A stretch of DNA of 64,000 nt from contig NZ_CP012196.1 of the NCBI RefSeq assembly GCF_001190745.1, forward strand, positions 1,674,001 to 1,738,000, given 5' to 3'. The number at the start of each line of letters is the position of its first letter. Position 1 is the stretch's first letter. This document shows, piece by piece, positions 7,794 through 15,698 of this stretch. A program made the position numbers and the translations under genes. The stretch comes from Campylobacter gracilis. GTDB lineage: Bacteria > Campylobacterota > Campylobacteria > Campylobacterales > Campylobacteraceae. The notes below the pieces were generated by a model. It did not search any database and was not told the DNA's origin. It worked only from the letters and a program-made list of their open reading frames with translations.

Positions 7794-8420
7794 TTGGATA
7801 AATTTAAAATCAGCACTACGCTAGAAAAGGCCAATCCTAGGGATTACGACAAATATCCGATAATCATCAAAGATAACGCGATAGAAATGATAAAACTATA
7901 TCTGCCGTTTCTATTTCTTTTAGATATCATTTCATACCTCTCTCCATATAGGCATCCCGGAGAGCTAACTAGGCGTCCAAAAGAGCTAGGAAGCTGCTAT
8001 ATTAAATTTAAAAATTCCGCCATAGAGTATTTTTCTACGAAGAAGAATTTGATCTTATTTAAGATAGAACTATCAAATATAGTGGAGATTAAACGAACCT
8101 TCGGACCTTCCGAATTTCAATCACCGATCGCTACAAAAAAGTTTGGGTTCTGTGTCGTTATGATCTACTTCGTTTTAATGTCCGCCGTTTTTTACTTTAA
8201 GGGCTATGCGATAGCCCCATTTATAGTGCCGATAGCATTTGGGCTCGGCATGTTTCCATTGCTGATTTTTAGGATAATAAACGGGCTAGGACTTGGACTA
8301 GATATGCTAAGCGGCGATAGTTTGATCATTTTTGATAAGCATTTTATTATCGACGCCTCGATTTTAACAAGCAGGGAATACCAGGAATTAAAGACCTATT
8401 TTTTTACTAAAAACGGGTAA
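7794..8420 (+). CDS. Membrane protein of unknown function with PH-like segment (paralogue of the gene at 50630)
   Basis: A 208-residue protein, probable TTG start. Order: hydrophobic segment near 33-50; a strand-rich stretch at about 68-100 (CYIKFKNSAIEYFSTKK..LILFKIELSNIVEI); a two-helix membrane hairpin at about 115-160; then a second strand-rich segment (DSLIIFDKHFIIDAS). The stretch FKxxAIxxxS..ILxFxI also appears in the 247-residue protein at 50630, which has the same strand-hairpin-strand order, so the two look like distant paralogues. The layout recalls bacterial PH-domain membrane proteins, but no function can be assigned. Confidence 0.65.
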   Translation: MDKFKISTTLEKANPRDYDKYPIIIKDNAIEMIKLYLPFLFLLDIISYLSPYRHPGELTRRPKELGSCYIKFKNSAIEYFSTKKNLILFKIELSNIVEIKRTFGPSEFQSPIATKKFGFCVVMIYFVLMSAVFYFKGYAIAPFIVPIAFGLGMFPLLIFRIINGLGLGLDMLSGDSLIIFDKHFIIDASILTSREYQELKTYFFTKNG

Positions 8421-8629
8421 AAATTTAGACAAAATTAGACCACAAATTTTTATATAAGCTAGGAGTAAAGAGCGGAATTTTAGACGTAAAGCAAAAATTT
8501 GATAAGCAGCTAAGCGATAAACATTTAGAAAATAGCCTCGTATGAAATCAAAATTTAATAAAGAGTTAGACGGACTAAATTATCTTTTAAGAGTTAAAAA
8601 TTTTTAGCAGAAATACCGCTTAAATTTTA

Positions 8630-9688
8630 TTAAATCCAAATCCTCACATTCAGTTTTAAAATTTTAACGATACTCAAAAAGCTTAGAATTTCGCTCTTTA
8701 TCTCGCTTGCGGGATCGCGGCGCAGCACGCTTTCATAGACGCTAGGCTCGAAATTATCGCGCCCGGTGTGCACGAAAATATGGATCCGCCGCTCTCTGAT
8801 GCTCGCCCAGATCTGCGCTCCGAGCGCATCGCCCACCGCCAAAAACCGCTCCATAAATGCAGGAGTTAGCACGTACATCGCGTTTTGCGGCTCATCGCTA
8901 AGCACTTTGTATCGCGCGGCGAACTCCACGTTATCCATCGCAACGGGCTTTAGACCTACGTGCTGTTTGTTTTGTATCTCGCGCGGATAGATGAAAACGG
9001 GCGCGATGATGTGTTTGTTAAATTCCGCTACGAAAAACGCCCCCACGAGCTCGTGCTGCAAATTTTGATGGAAAAAACTCACATCGCTAAACTCGAAGCT
9101 CACTCCCTGCCACGCGCCGCCCACGCGGTCGTTGCCGCGTAGATTTTCGATAAACTCGAACAGATCGCTCTGTACCACGCGCCAAAACGGCACGCTGCCG
9201 TAGGAGACGTATTCGTAGCCGAGCTCGCGCACGAAAGGCGCCAGATAGTGCTGCTTGTAGCTTTGACGGTACCGCCCCGTAAAAATCTCTTGCATGCTTT
9301 TTACGCCGAGCGCGTAAAGCTCCCTCGCCAGCCACGCCCCAAGCGTGAGCGCGGCTAAGCCTATCAACGCCTGCGGCAAGGCCGCGGAGTATTTGAAGAT
9401 CAAAAACGAGATCGCGACCGCGCCGAACTTTAAGATATTTTCCGTGCCGATGAGATCCTTTTGCCAGCCGTTTAAGTGCACCTCTTTAAGGCTTACGGCG
9501 AGCGAGGCGACCGCCAGCAGCATAAGCATCGTCGCGCTAAGGCTCTGCGCGCCCCGCCTATCTGCAAAATACGCGATGACGCCGAATACCGCAAACAGGG
9601 CGATCGTACTTATGACGGCTACGAGCTTTAGCTGCTCCACGTGCTTTTTCGCGTCCAGTCTCAAGCGCTCCAAATCGTAAATAGTCAA
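8630..9688 (-). CDS. DUF3137 domain membrane protein
   Basis: About 352 residues. The N-terminal half is membrane-embedded: a helix pair near 25-60 and another near 85-125. The C-terminal half is a soluble DUF3137 domain, recognised from FWRVVQSDLFEF, the VGGAWQGVSFEFSDVSF stretch, GAFFVAEFNKH and YVLTPAFMERFLAV. Function is unknown. I prefer the TTG at 9688 because AAGAAGGG lies just upstream of it; an in-frame TTG at 9727 would add 13 residues without a good ribosome site. It stands alone, convergent with the upstream plus-strand membrane gene. Confidence 0.82.
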   Translation of the reverse strand: MTIYDLERLRLDAKKHVEQLKLVAVISTIALFAVFGVIAYFADRRGAQSLSATMLMLLAVASLAVSLKEVHLNGWQKDLIGTENILKFGAVAISFLIFKYSAALPQALIGLAALTLGAWLARELYALGVKSMQEIFTGRYRQSYKQHYLAPFVRELGYEYVSYGSVPFWRVVQSDLFEFIENLRGNDRVGGAWQGVSFEFSDVSFFHQNLQHELVGAFFVAEFNKHIIAPVFIYPREIQNKQHVGLKPVAMDNVEFAARYKVLSDEPQNAMYVLTPAFMERFLAVGDALGAQIWASIRERRIHIFVHTGRDNFEPSVYESVLRRDPASEIKSEILSFLSIVKILKLNVRIWI

Positions 9689-9801
9689 AATTTCGCCCTT
9701 CTTTAAATTTGCTCGCAATTTTAGCAAAATTCCGGGAATTTTGGAATTTTAAAGCTCACTCGTCCGCCAATAAGTCGGATTTTTTATATAAATTTCGCAC
9801 A

Positions 9802-11060
9802 GCGCCCCAAATTTAAGGATAAATTCAAAACTCTAAGCTTAAAATTCCGTTCGTAGCGGGGGCGGCGCGCGGAAGAGGATTTTCGCATAAAAGCGGCGCC
9901 GAATTTCGGCGCGCGGAAGTTAAATTTCAAGGTATAAATTTGCTACGTAGAGTTTTCAAGGCTCGATGCAAAGCGTTATTGGCGCGAGGCTTGAGATCGG
10001 TATAAACTTGCTACGTAAAATTTAAAAGCGGGATTTTCTAGCTAAATTTTTAAAAGCAAATTTCAGCAAAATTTCACGATGCAGAATTTCAAATTAAAAT
10101 TTTGCAAATTAAATTCCGCAAAGTAAATTTCAAAGCGAAATCTCGCGCCAAAAACGCCGCTGCACATAAATCAAATCATGGAGCAAAAATGAGATATATT
10201 TTCGGACCCGTCGCCTCGCGTAGGTTCGGGCGCAGCCTCGGCATCGATCTGAGCCCGCAGCGCAAGCAGTGCAACTTCAACTGCGTCTATTGCGAGCTGG
10301 GCGCGGGCAAGCCGGTAAGCGCGATGAGCGAGCCCTGTGAGATCGGCCCAGTCATCGCCGAGCTGAAAACCGCGCTGCAAAGCCATGCGGGCATTGACGT
10401 CATCACGATCACGGCAAACGGCGAACCTACGCTACATCCGCGCTTTGCAGAACTCGTAGACGCGCTAAAGGCGCTAAATCTGCCGCAGAAGCTGCTCGTT
10501 TTGTCAAACGGTTCGCTCGTGCGCGAAAACAGCGCGGCGTTAGCGAAGATTGATATTTGCAAATTTTCGCTAGATAGCGTGCTTGCGAAAAGCTTTCGCA
10601 AGGTGGACGGCCCGCATGCAGGCATTAGCGCCGAGGATATCGTAAGCGCGATCGCGGATTTTGCGCGCGAGTTTCGCGGCGAGCTTGATATCGAAATCCT
10701 AGTCGTGCGCGGGCTAAACGACACGCAAGAGGATTTCGCAGCGCTGAATGTGGCTTTAGCTCGCATCAACCCGCACCGCGTCGATCTCGGTACTATCGAT
10801 CGCCCGCCTGCATACCGCGCAGAGGGGGTGAGCGAGGCACAGCTACGCTATCTGGCCACTTTCATCGAAAATCAAAACGTAAATATCATCGCCGCGCCAC
10901 ATTATGCAAGTGAGCGGCTGAGTTTTAGCGAGGATGAGATATTGCATACTTTGGCACGTCGTCCTCAGCGCACGAGCGACGTGGAGGCGATGTTTGACGA
11001 AGCGAGCGCACAGCTTTTAAAGCGTCTTGCGGGTGCGGGTAAGGTTGTTTTTAAAGACGG
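9802..11060. repeat. 1,259-bp inverted repeat, copy A
   Basis: This block is matched in reverse complement by 36480-37738. Both ends were located by reading outward until the sequences diverge, and both copies have exactly the same length. No mismatch was seen along the parts compared by eye, and the encoded proteins are identical up to the boundary. It contains a 387-bp leader plus all but the last eight codons of the radical SAM gene. No transposase or terminal repeats typical of an insertion sequence are present. Confidence 0.95.
9863..10017. repeat. Two pairs of short direct repeats in the leader of the duplicated gene
   Basis: CGGCGCGCGGAAG occurs at 9863-9875 and 9907-9919 (44 bp apart). 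A 19-bp word GGTATAAATTTGCTACGTA occurs at 9931-9949 and, with one change, at 9999-10017 (68 bp apart). They are duplicated again in the inverted copy. They could be protein-binding sites or traces of slippage. Confidence 0.6.
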
Positions 11061-11085
11061 CTACTATAAAATAGCTAAGAAATAG
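10189..11085 (+). CDS. Radical SAM protein (COG0731-like), copy A
   Basis: A 298-residue cytoplasmic enzyme with CNFNCVYC (C28, C32, C35), the CX3CX2C motif binding the SAM [4Fe-4S] cluster, and the family N-terminus MRYIFGPVASRRFGRSLGIDLSP. This type resembles the wyosine-like Fe-S oxidoreductases; the substrate is unknown. ATG at 10189 has a GGAG ribosome site; a longer frame from 10102 has none and runs through repeat DNA. The protein equals the one at 36458-37351 except for the last residues: here it ends YYKIAKK, there FYEIAKG, because the inverted repeat stops inside the gene. Confidence 0.9.
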   Translation: MRYIFGPVASRRFGRSLGIDLSPQRKQCNFNCVYCELGAGKPVSAMSEPCEIGPVIAELKTALQSHAGIDVITITANGEPTLHPRFAELVDALKALNLPQKLLVLSNGSLVRENSAALAKIDICKFSLDSVLAKSFRKVDGPHAGISAEDIVSAIADFAREFRGELDIEILVVRGLNDTQEDFAALNVALARINPHRVDLGTIDRPPAYRAEGVSEAQLRYLATFIENQNVNIIAAPHYASERLSFSEDEILHTLARRPQRTSDVEAMFDEASAQLLKRLAGAGKVVFKDGYYKIAKK

Positions 11086-12072
11086 CGGTAGAATTGCGAG
11101 GTAGAATTTCGTTTCGTAATTTAATGGCAAAATTTTATCGAGATTTCGCAGGTGGAATTTTCGTCCAAATTTTTAATAGGTTAAATTTTATGTAAATAAC
11201 TCGTGATGATGTGATGAAATAATAGGGCGCGTAATTTGGATTTAAAATTCTCCAAAAAATAAATTTAATTGGCGAAAATTCTAATGGCAAAAATGCGGGC
11301 GTAAATGCTTCGGCTACAGAAAATTCCGATATCAAAAAATATAATTCTAAAAATCCCGCCTCGCAAAGCTCTCGCGGCGAAGATCGGGGCGCTAAAAATT
11401 TAAGCGACGAAAATTCCGATGCCGAAAATTCGGACGCGCAGAATTCCGATGTGTAAAATTTAACTCGCATGACGAAAAATAAAGCTACGTCAAAATTTAA
11501 AAATTTCACCGCCCGCCCGCGCTTTTTTTGGGTTCGCTTGCAGTTTGCGCAAGCAGGTGCGCTCTTTGCTGCACGCGTCCCGCCGAAACCATTTGTCTCA
11601 AAAGATCAAGCGCCGATGCGACGCCGAGCGGAGTGGGTAAAAATTTAAAAAATCAAAATTTTAAAAGCCTAAATTTTAAAAACCAAAACGCTACGAGTAC
11701 AAATTGCGAGGCAAGTCGTTACATAGACTTTAGCGCGGATTACGACACGGATCGCGACATACGCTTTATAGCATATTGCTGCAGCACATGCCAAAGCATA
11801 AACTTTAACGCAGATCAAGACTTAAATTTAAATATATGCCACGATATAAATTCTAGTGCGGAGTATGACATAAATCTCGTCAAGGGTCACGGCATTAACC
11901 TAAGTATGACTTGCTACGACATACGCCCTAGTGCAGATCGCGACATAATTTCTAACGCAGATTATGATATAAATTCCAATAGGCATTGCGCCGTGAATTT
12001 TAAAATTTCAAACGCAAATTTAAAAGCGAATTTAGCAGTTTTAAAAACAGATTTAAGGACGGATTTTAGATT
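11086..12072. repeat. Repeat-rich region with decayed duplicate of the ABC-ATPase tail/spacer at 32690-33270
   Basis: From about 11350 the sequence follows, in the same orientation, the 3' end of the ABC ATPase gene and the spacer before the thioredoxin gene. It includes the reading frame ENSDAENSDAQNSDV-stop (compare the ATPase end AKNSDAQNSGA-stop) and the word GACGCGCAGAATTCCG. No ATPase body is present. A 182-codon open frame (11528-12076) spans it, as a 150-codon frame does in the other copy, but I see no ribosome site or recognisable domain. On the minus strand the AAAATTCC words give an open frame rich in SEF, which I regard as a shadow. Confidence 0.75.
11741..11990. repeat. Degenerate 24-bp repeats (unit like GATCGCGACATAAATTCTAG)
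   Basis: Variants of a 24-bp unit, GATCGCGACATAAATTCT plus AGCGCA or AACGCA, recur with insertions. Translated on the plus strand they read D(R/Y)DINS(S/N)A. The same unit recurs at 33070-33215 before the intact thioredoxin gene, where there are fewer copies; that difference explains why this copy is about 160 bp longer. Confidence 0.6.
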
Positions 12073-12255
12073 ATGAAATTTTTAAATTTAAAAGTTGCCG
12101 CCGCCGTGTTCGCGCTACTGCTCGTAGGCTGCGACGAATGGAAGCACCATCTAAGCAGCGACGGCACCTCGCTCGCCTCCAAGTTCGACCCCTCCGAGCG
12201 TACACTAAAGATCGAGGGCAACGACAAGCCGCTCGTACTGTTTTTTCTATACTAG
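12073..12255 (+). pseudogene. Truncated copy of the thioredoxin-like lipoprotein gene
   Basis: Sixty codons nearly identical to the start of the intact gene at 33271 (shared KHHLSSDGTSLASKFDPSER). The copy has six T residues where the intact gene has five (CTGTTTTTTCTA against CTGTTTTTCTA). That extra base shifts the frame onto a TAG just before the place of the CxxC active site, and homology stops about 8 bp later. The lipobox (LLVGC) remains but the catalytic domain is gone. It is a dead duplicate, or at most a 60-residue lipopeptide. Confidence 0.88.
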
Positions 12256-12333
12256 CAGCCGAATTTAGAAATTCTGAAATTTTAAAATTTAGATAAAATT
12301 CTACGATTTGGAATTTTTATGAAATTTCCGTAG

Positions 12334-13131
12334 CTACCAGCTTCCGCTAGCACCGCCTCCGCCGAAGCTTCCGCCGCCCCCACTGAAACCGCCTCCGCTA
12401 AAACCGCCACTTCCTTTAAATCCGCCAAAATCCCCAGATGGGCTGCCTCTCATGCGCGATGAGCGCGCGATTTCGCTTATGATGTCCGCACTCGAGATTA
12501 TATCCTCGTCGCTTACTCTGCGGCGCGTCACGCGGCGGCTTAGTATCGCAAAAAGCAAAACCGCAAAAAGCACCATGAAGATCGCAAAGTCCTTGTTGCT
12601 CGGATCCTGCTGCGCGTTGGCGTTAAGTGGATCAAATTTGATATCGCCGCCTTCGATCGTGCTAATGATCGCTGAAATCCCGCTAATGACGCCACTTTCG
12701 TAATCCCCCTGCCTAAAATAGGGCAGAATTTTATTGTTTATGATACGCTTGGCGCGCATATCGGTTAGCACGCCCTCTAGCCCATATCCGACCTCGATAC
12801 GCACTTTATGCTCGTGTGGAGCGACAAGCAGTAATACGCCGTTGTCGCGCTCTTTTTGCCCGATACCAAGAGCGCGCGCCTGCTCTACGCCGATTTCCTC
12901 GATAGAGTAGCCGCCGAGCGATTTTAGGCTTATGAACATGATCTGGTTTGTGGAATTTTTATCGAAAGTCGTTAAAATTTCATTCAGACTCTCTCTCGCG
13001 GCTGGGCGTAAAATGCCAGCCTCATCGATTACGGCGGTGCCGTTTGGATGGGCTAGATACTCGCTAGGTGCGGCGACGCTTATTACAAATAGCGCCATTA
13101 GGGCAAAAGCAAATCTCCAAGCCACTCTCAT
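12334..13131 (-). CDS. TPM-domain membrane protein (YgcG-like)
   Basis: A 265-residue exported protein. Signal peptide at about 1-25, then a TPM domain (about 30-155: NGTAVIDEAGILRPAAR, RDNGVLLLVAPHEHKVRIEVGYGLEG), one membrane helix (about 180-198), and a Gly/Ser-rich C-terminal tail ending GGGGASGSW. This is the usual layout of the YgcG/TPM family found beside lemA; TPM domains act in phosphatase or membrane-protein quality roles in other organisms. Its ATG overlaps the stop of the preceding TPM gene (ATGA). It is the last gene of the operon from the phosphomannomutase. Confidence 0.9.
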   Translation of the reverse strand: MRVAWRFAFALMALFVISVAAPSEYLAHPNGTAVIDEAGILRPAARESLNEILTTFDKNSTNQIMFISLKSLGGYSIEEIGVEQARALGIGQKERDNGVLLLVAPHEHKVRIEVGYGLEGVLTDMRAKRIINNKILPYFRQGDYESGVISGISAIISTIEGGDIKFDPLNANAQQDPSNKDFAIFMVLFAVLLFAILSRRVTRRRVSDEDIISSADIISEIARSSRMRGSPSGDFGGFKGSGGFSGGGFSGGGGSFGGGGASGSW

Positions 13132-13721
13132 CGCAGTTCTACCAAGGTCTCTTCTATCTCGTTATTTTCGCTATCTTTAGGCACTCGCATGGCTAGCTCG
13201 CACAGCGCGTCCATCGCCTTTAAAACGGCAGGCTCAAGGCCTTGCGTGCTGGGGTTAAATTCCGTCGTGATACGTTCAAACTCGCTCTTAGAGATAAACT
13301 CCGCCGCTCGCTCGCCGCAGATGATATGAGCGCAGCGCTCGCGGACGCAGACACAAAACATTATCGCTTCTTTTACGCTGCCGTAGCGCTCGTAAAATTT
13401 TAGCATCGCAAACTCGCCCGAGAGCCGAAGTCTGCGAGATTTAGGTGTGATTAGAGTTAAAAGCGCGGGGCATTTAGCTAGCAGGGCTTTAATCGTAATG
13501 AAGCTAAGCGCTACGATTTGCAGTAGCTCAGATTTGCTTATTTGCGGCACGAAGCACATAACGATGCCGATCGCAAACGCCGTCACTGCCGCTGCGCTAT
13601 AGCTAGCTTCGCAGTCCTCGCTTGCTTCGCGCGCGACCACGCAGACGATCTGCGCACCGCTTGCGGCTTCGGCTTTCGTGATTAGCTCGTGGATTTCTTG
13701 CTTGCACTGCTCGCTTAGCAT
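13128..13721 (-). CDS. Second TPM-domain membrane protein
   Basis: A 197-residue TPM-type protein without a clear signal peptide: N-terminal AEAASGAQIVCVVARE, two or three hydrophobic segments between about residues 40 and 90, then KFYERYGSVKEAIMFCVCVRERCAHIICG. It corresponds to the shorter second TPM protein that often follows lemA and the YgcG-like gene. The start lies 15 nt after the lemA stop, and the stop overlaps the next TPM gene. It probably works with the other two as a membrane assembly, but the function is unknown. Confidence 0.83.
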   Translation of the reverse strand: MLSEQCKQEIHELITKAEAASGAQIVCVVAREASEDCEASYSAAAVTAFAIGIVMCFVPQISKSELLQIVALSFITIKALLAKCPALLTLITPKSRRLRLSGEFAMLKFYERYGSVKEAIMFCVCVRERCAHIICGERAAEFISKSEFERITTEFNPSTQGLEPAVLKAMDALCELAMRVPKDSENNEIEETLVELR

Positions 13722-13736
13722 TTGCTGCCTTTAGCG

Positions 13737-14450
13737 TTATTTAAACGAGACGCTAGGGGCTTTTTGGCTTGAGCTATCAGCGCTAAAGCTAGGTTTGGCA
13801 CCGCCTAGTCCTACAATGCGCGCGATGATGTTTGTAGGAAAGGTTCTAATTAGCTTGTTGTATTCCTGCACCGAAGCGATGTAGTCCTTTCGCGCTACAG
13901 CGATGCGGTTTTCCGTGCCTTCGAGCTGATTTTGCAAGTCGGCGAAATTCTGATTTGCCTTAAGATCCGGATAGCGCTCGACTACCAGCATCAAGCGCGA
14001 TAGGGCCGAGCTAAGCTCGCCTTGAGCGCCGTTAAATTTCGCAAACGCTTCCGGATCTTGTGCTAAACTTTCTGCATTGATATTGACAGCAGTTGCCTTA
14101 GCTCGGGCATTTATAACGCCTTCTAAGGTATCTTTTTCATGGCTAGCGTAGCCCTTGACGGTTTCTACAAAATTTGGAATCAAATCGGCGCGGCGCTGAT
14201 ATTGGTTTTGCACCTGGCTCCACGCGGCCTTAACTTCTTCATCTTTGCTTACGAGTTTATTATAAACCGGCACTGCAAATATCGCAAACGCAATCGCCGC
14301 AATCACTAAGACGATTAGAGCTTTGATTAAGATATGAAGCCCTCCTTTTTGGCGCGGATACTCTCTTCCGCCAAAGTTCTCGCCTCGCGTGGATAAGCCT
14401 TTATCGTCGTAACCTATACGCTCGTTATTTTCTCCTTGCAGCTCTTTCAT
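13737..14450 (-). CDS. lemA: LemA family protein
   Basis: A 237-residue LemA protein: a membrane helix at about 42-62, then the conserved helical region KDEEVKAAWSQVQNQYQRRADLIPNFVETVKGYASHE and FNGAQGELSSALSRLMLVVERYPDLKANQNF. LemA proteins project a helical bundle outside the membrane; the role is unknown. The 40-residue N-terminal extension before the helix is longer than in many LemA proteins. Its start overlaps the alr stop, and the two TPM genes follow, a common lemA-TPM grouping. Confidence 0.95.
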   Translation of the reverse strand: MKELQGENNERIGYDDKGLSTRGENFGGREYPRQKGGLHILIKALIVLVIAAIAFAIFAVPVYNKLVSKDEEVKAAWSQVQNQYQRRADLIPNFVETVKGYASHEKDTLEGVINARAKATAVNINAESLAQDPEAFAKFNGAQGELSSALSRLMLVVERYPDLKANQNFADLQNQLEGTENRIAVARKDYIASVQEYNKLIRTFPTNIIARIVGLGGAKPSFSADSSSQKAPSVSFK

Positions 14451-15460
14451 TGAAATCTCCTTGGGATGTTGGAATTTAATTTGACTAAAATTTCATATTC
14501 GATCGTGCCGAAGTGTTTTGCCCAGGCTCGCGCGTCGTCCAGCACGCAAACCTGCTCGCCACCGAATTCCGCGCAGAAACTATCCATCGACATTTTTCCG
14601 AGCATTTTTTGTCCGCTTGCAAGCGCTAGCTCGCCCTCGCCGTCGTAGCGAAATAGCCCGTCGGCATAGCCCAGATCATAGGTGCCGATCCTCATATCGT
14701 GCGGCGCTTCAAATTTCGCGCCATAGCCTACGCGCTCGCCTTTTTTCAGCACGCGCGAGCTGATCAGATCGGCATATAGCTTTAGCACGGGACGTAAATT
14801 TAGGCTCTCGTCAAATTGCGGATATCCAAATTGCGCCATGCCTACGCGCACATATTCGTCCTCAAAGCCCGCACTTCGTTCGATAGCTGCGGAGTTGCTC
14901 GAATGAAATTTTAAATTTCCAAAGCCCGCGGCGGCGGCTTTTTGCCTCGCAAGACGCTTAAATTCTATAAAATTTTGCCTCTGCGCGAAAAAATCGCCGC
15001 TTAGCTCGTCGCTTGCGCGAAAGTGTGTGAAAAAGCCACAAAGCTTAAATCCGCCCTGCTTGCATAGCCTAAGCGCCTCATCTAGCTCGCTCGCAGCGAT
15101 GCCGTTTCTGTGCATAGCAGTATCTGCAGCGATATAAATTTTAAGCCCTCGTTTAAGACGCGCGAAGTAGCTCAGATCATTTACCGCGTAGCAAAACCGC
15201 TCATCCTCGTCCCCGCCCGGAATGTGCGAGAGCACTAAAATTTCATCAAATAAATCCGCTATCTGCGCAGCTTCCGTAGCACTTCGCGTTACGGCGCGTA
15301 CGAAGCCTAGCTTTGCCGCTTCCTCACAGCAAAGCCTGCAGCCATGGCCGTATGAATTATCCTTGGCTACTAAAAATACTCGCTCCGCTCCACCTACTTT
15401 GGCGGCGATTTGCGCTAGATTGTGCGCATAAGCGGCGCGATCTAAGATGATCTCAGACAT
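14447..15460 (-). CDS. alr: Alanine racemase
   Basis: PLP enzyme making D-alanine for peptidoglycan. The 337-residue protein has the PLP lysine in VFLVAKDNSYGHG (about K33; the usual KANAYGHG is altered to KDNSYGHG), and the second catalytic region GYGAKF..IGTYDLGYADG. Its start overlaps the end of the upstream 81-residue gene by 8 nt, and its end overlaps lemA by 4 nt, so translation is probably coupled. Confidence 0.93.
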   Translation of the reverse strand: MSEIILDRAAYAHNLAQIAAKVGGAERVFLVAKDNSYGHGCRLCCEEAAKLGFVRAVTRSATEAAQIADLFDEILVLSHIPGGDEDERFCYAVNDLSYFARLKRGLKIYIAADTAMHRNGIAASELDEALRLCKQGGFKLCGFFTHFRASDELSGDFFAQRQNFIEFKRLARQKAAAAGFGNLKFHSSNSAAIERSAGFEDEYVRVGMAQFGYPQFDESLNLRPVLKLYADLISSRVLKKGERVGYGAKFEAPHDMRIGTYDLGYADGLFRYDGEGELALASGQKMLGKMSMDSFCAEFGGEQVCVLDDARAWAKHFGTIEYEILVKLNSNIPRRFQ

Positions 15461-15698
15461 CGAAGTCTAGCCCGTAAGTGCGGTATAGGTATGGCAGCAG
15501 CTTGCGCGCGGCGTAGTCGTAGCCGTAGAATTTCGCATAAACTTCTTTCAAGCTAGCCGCGCCTGCACGCTCGAAATCAAATACGTCGGTATCCTCGATT
15601 TTTGGCACGCGCTCATCTAAGAATTTAAAAAATTCCGCTCTCGCAGCCAAAAGCTCTTTTATATTTTTCTCAACCTCTTGCTTTTCAGATTCGTTCAT
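15453..15698 (-). CDS. Small conserved helical protein
   Basis: An 81-residue, Lys/Glu/Tyr-rich protein that I do not recognise. It is predicted helical in its first third (SEKQEVEKNIKELLAARAEF) and aromatic-rich at the end (FYGYDYAARKLLPYLYRTYG). It overlaps both the phosphomannomutase stop and the alr start, so it is very likely translated. No signal peptide or membrane segment. Its position between a sugar-phosphate mutase and alr gives no clear clue. Confidence 0.72.
   Translation of the reverse strand: MNESEKQEVEKNIKELLAARAEFFKFLDERVPKIEDTDVFDFERAGAASLKEVYAKFYGYDYAARKLLPYLYRTYGLDFDV

Noticed and set aside
10287-10769. 160-codon minus-strand frame, repeated at 36771-37253
   Set aside because: It is exactly antisense to the duplicated radical SAM gene; it occurs twice only because the repeat does.
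9802-11060. Insertion sequence as the cause of the inverted repeat
   Set aside because: No transposase, no terminal inverted repeats and no target-site duplication were seen; the content is a chromosomal-type radical SAM gene.
11135-11509. 124-codon minus-strand frame rich in SEF
   Set aside because: Produced by AAAATTCC words read on the opposite strand; no ribosome site or domain.
11528-12076. 182-codon plus-strand frame and its 150-codon counterpart at 32822-33274
   Set aside because: Both stay open up to the thioredoxin start, which is intriguing, but neither has a ribosome site, and much of the sequence is the degenerate 24-bp repeat. Left as repeat DNA.
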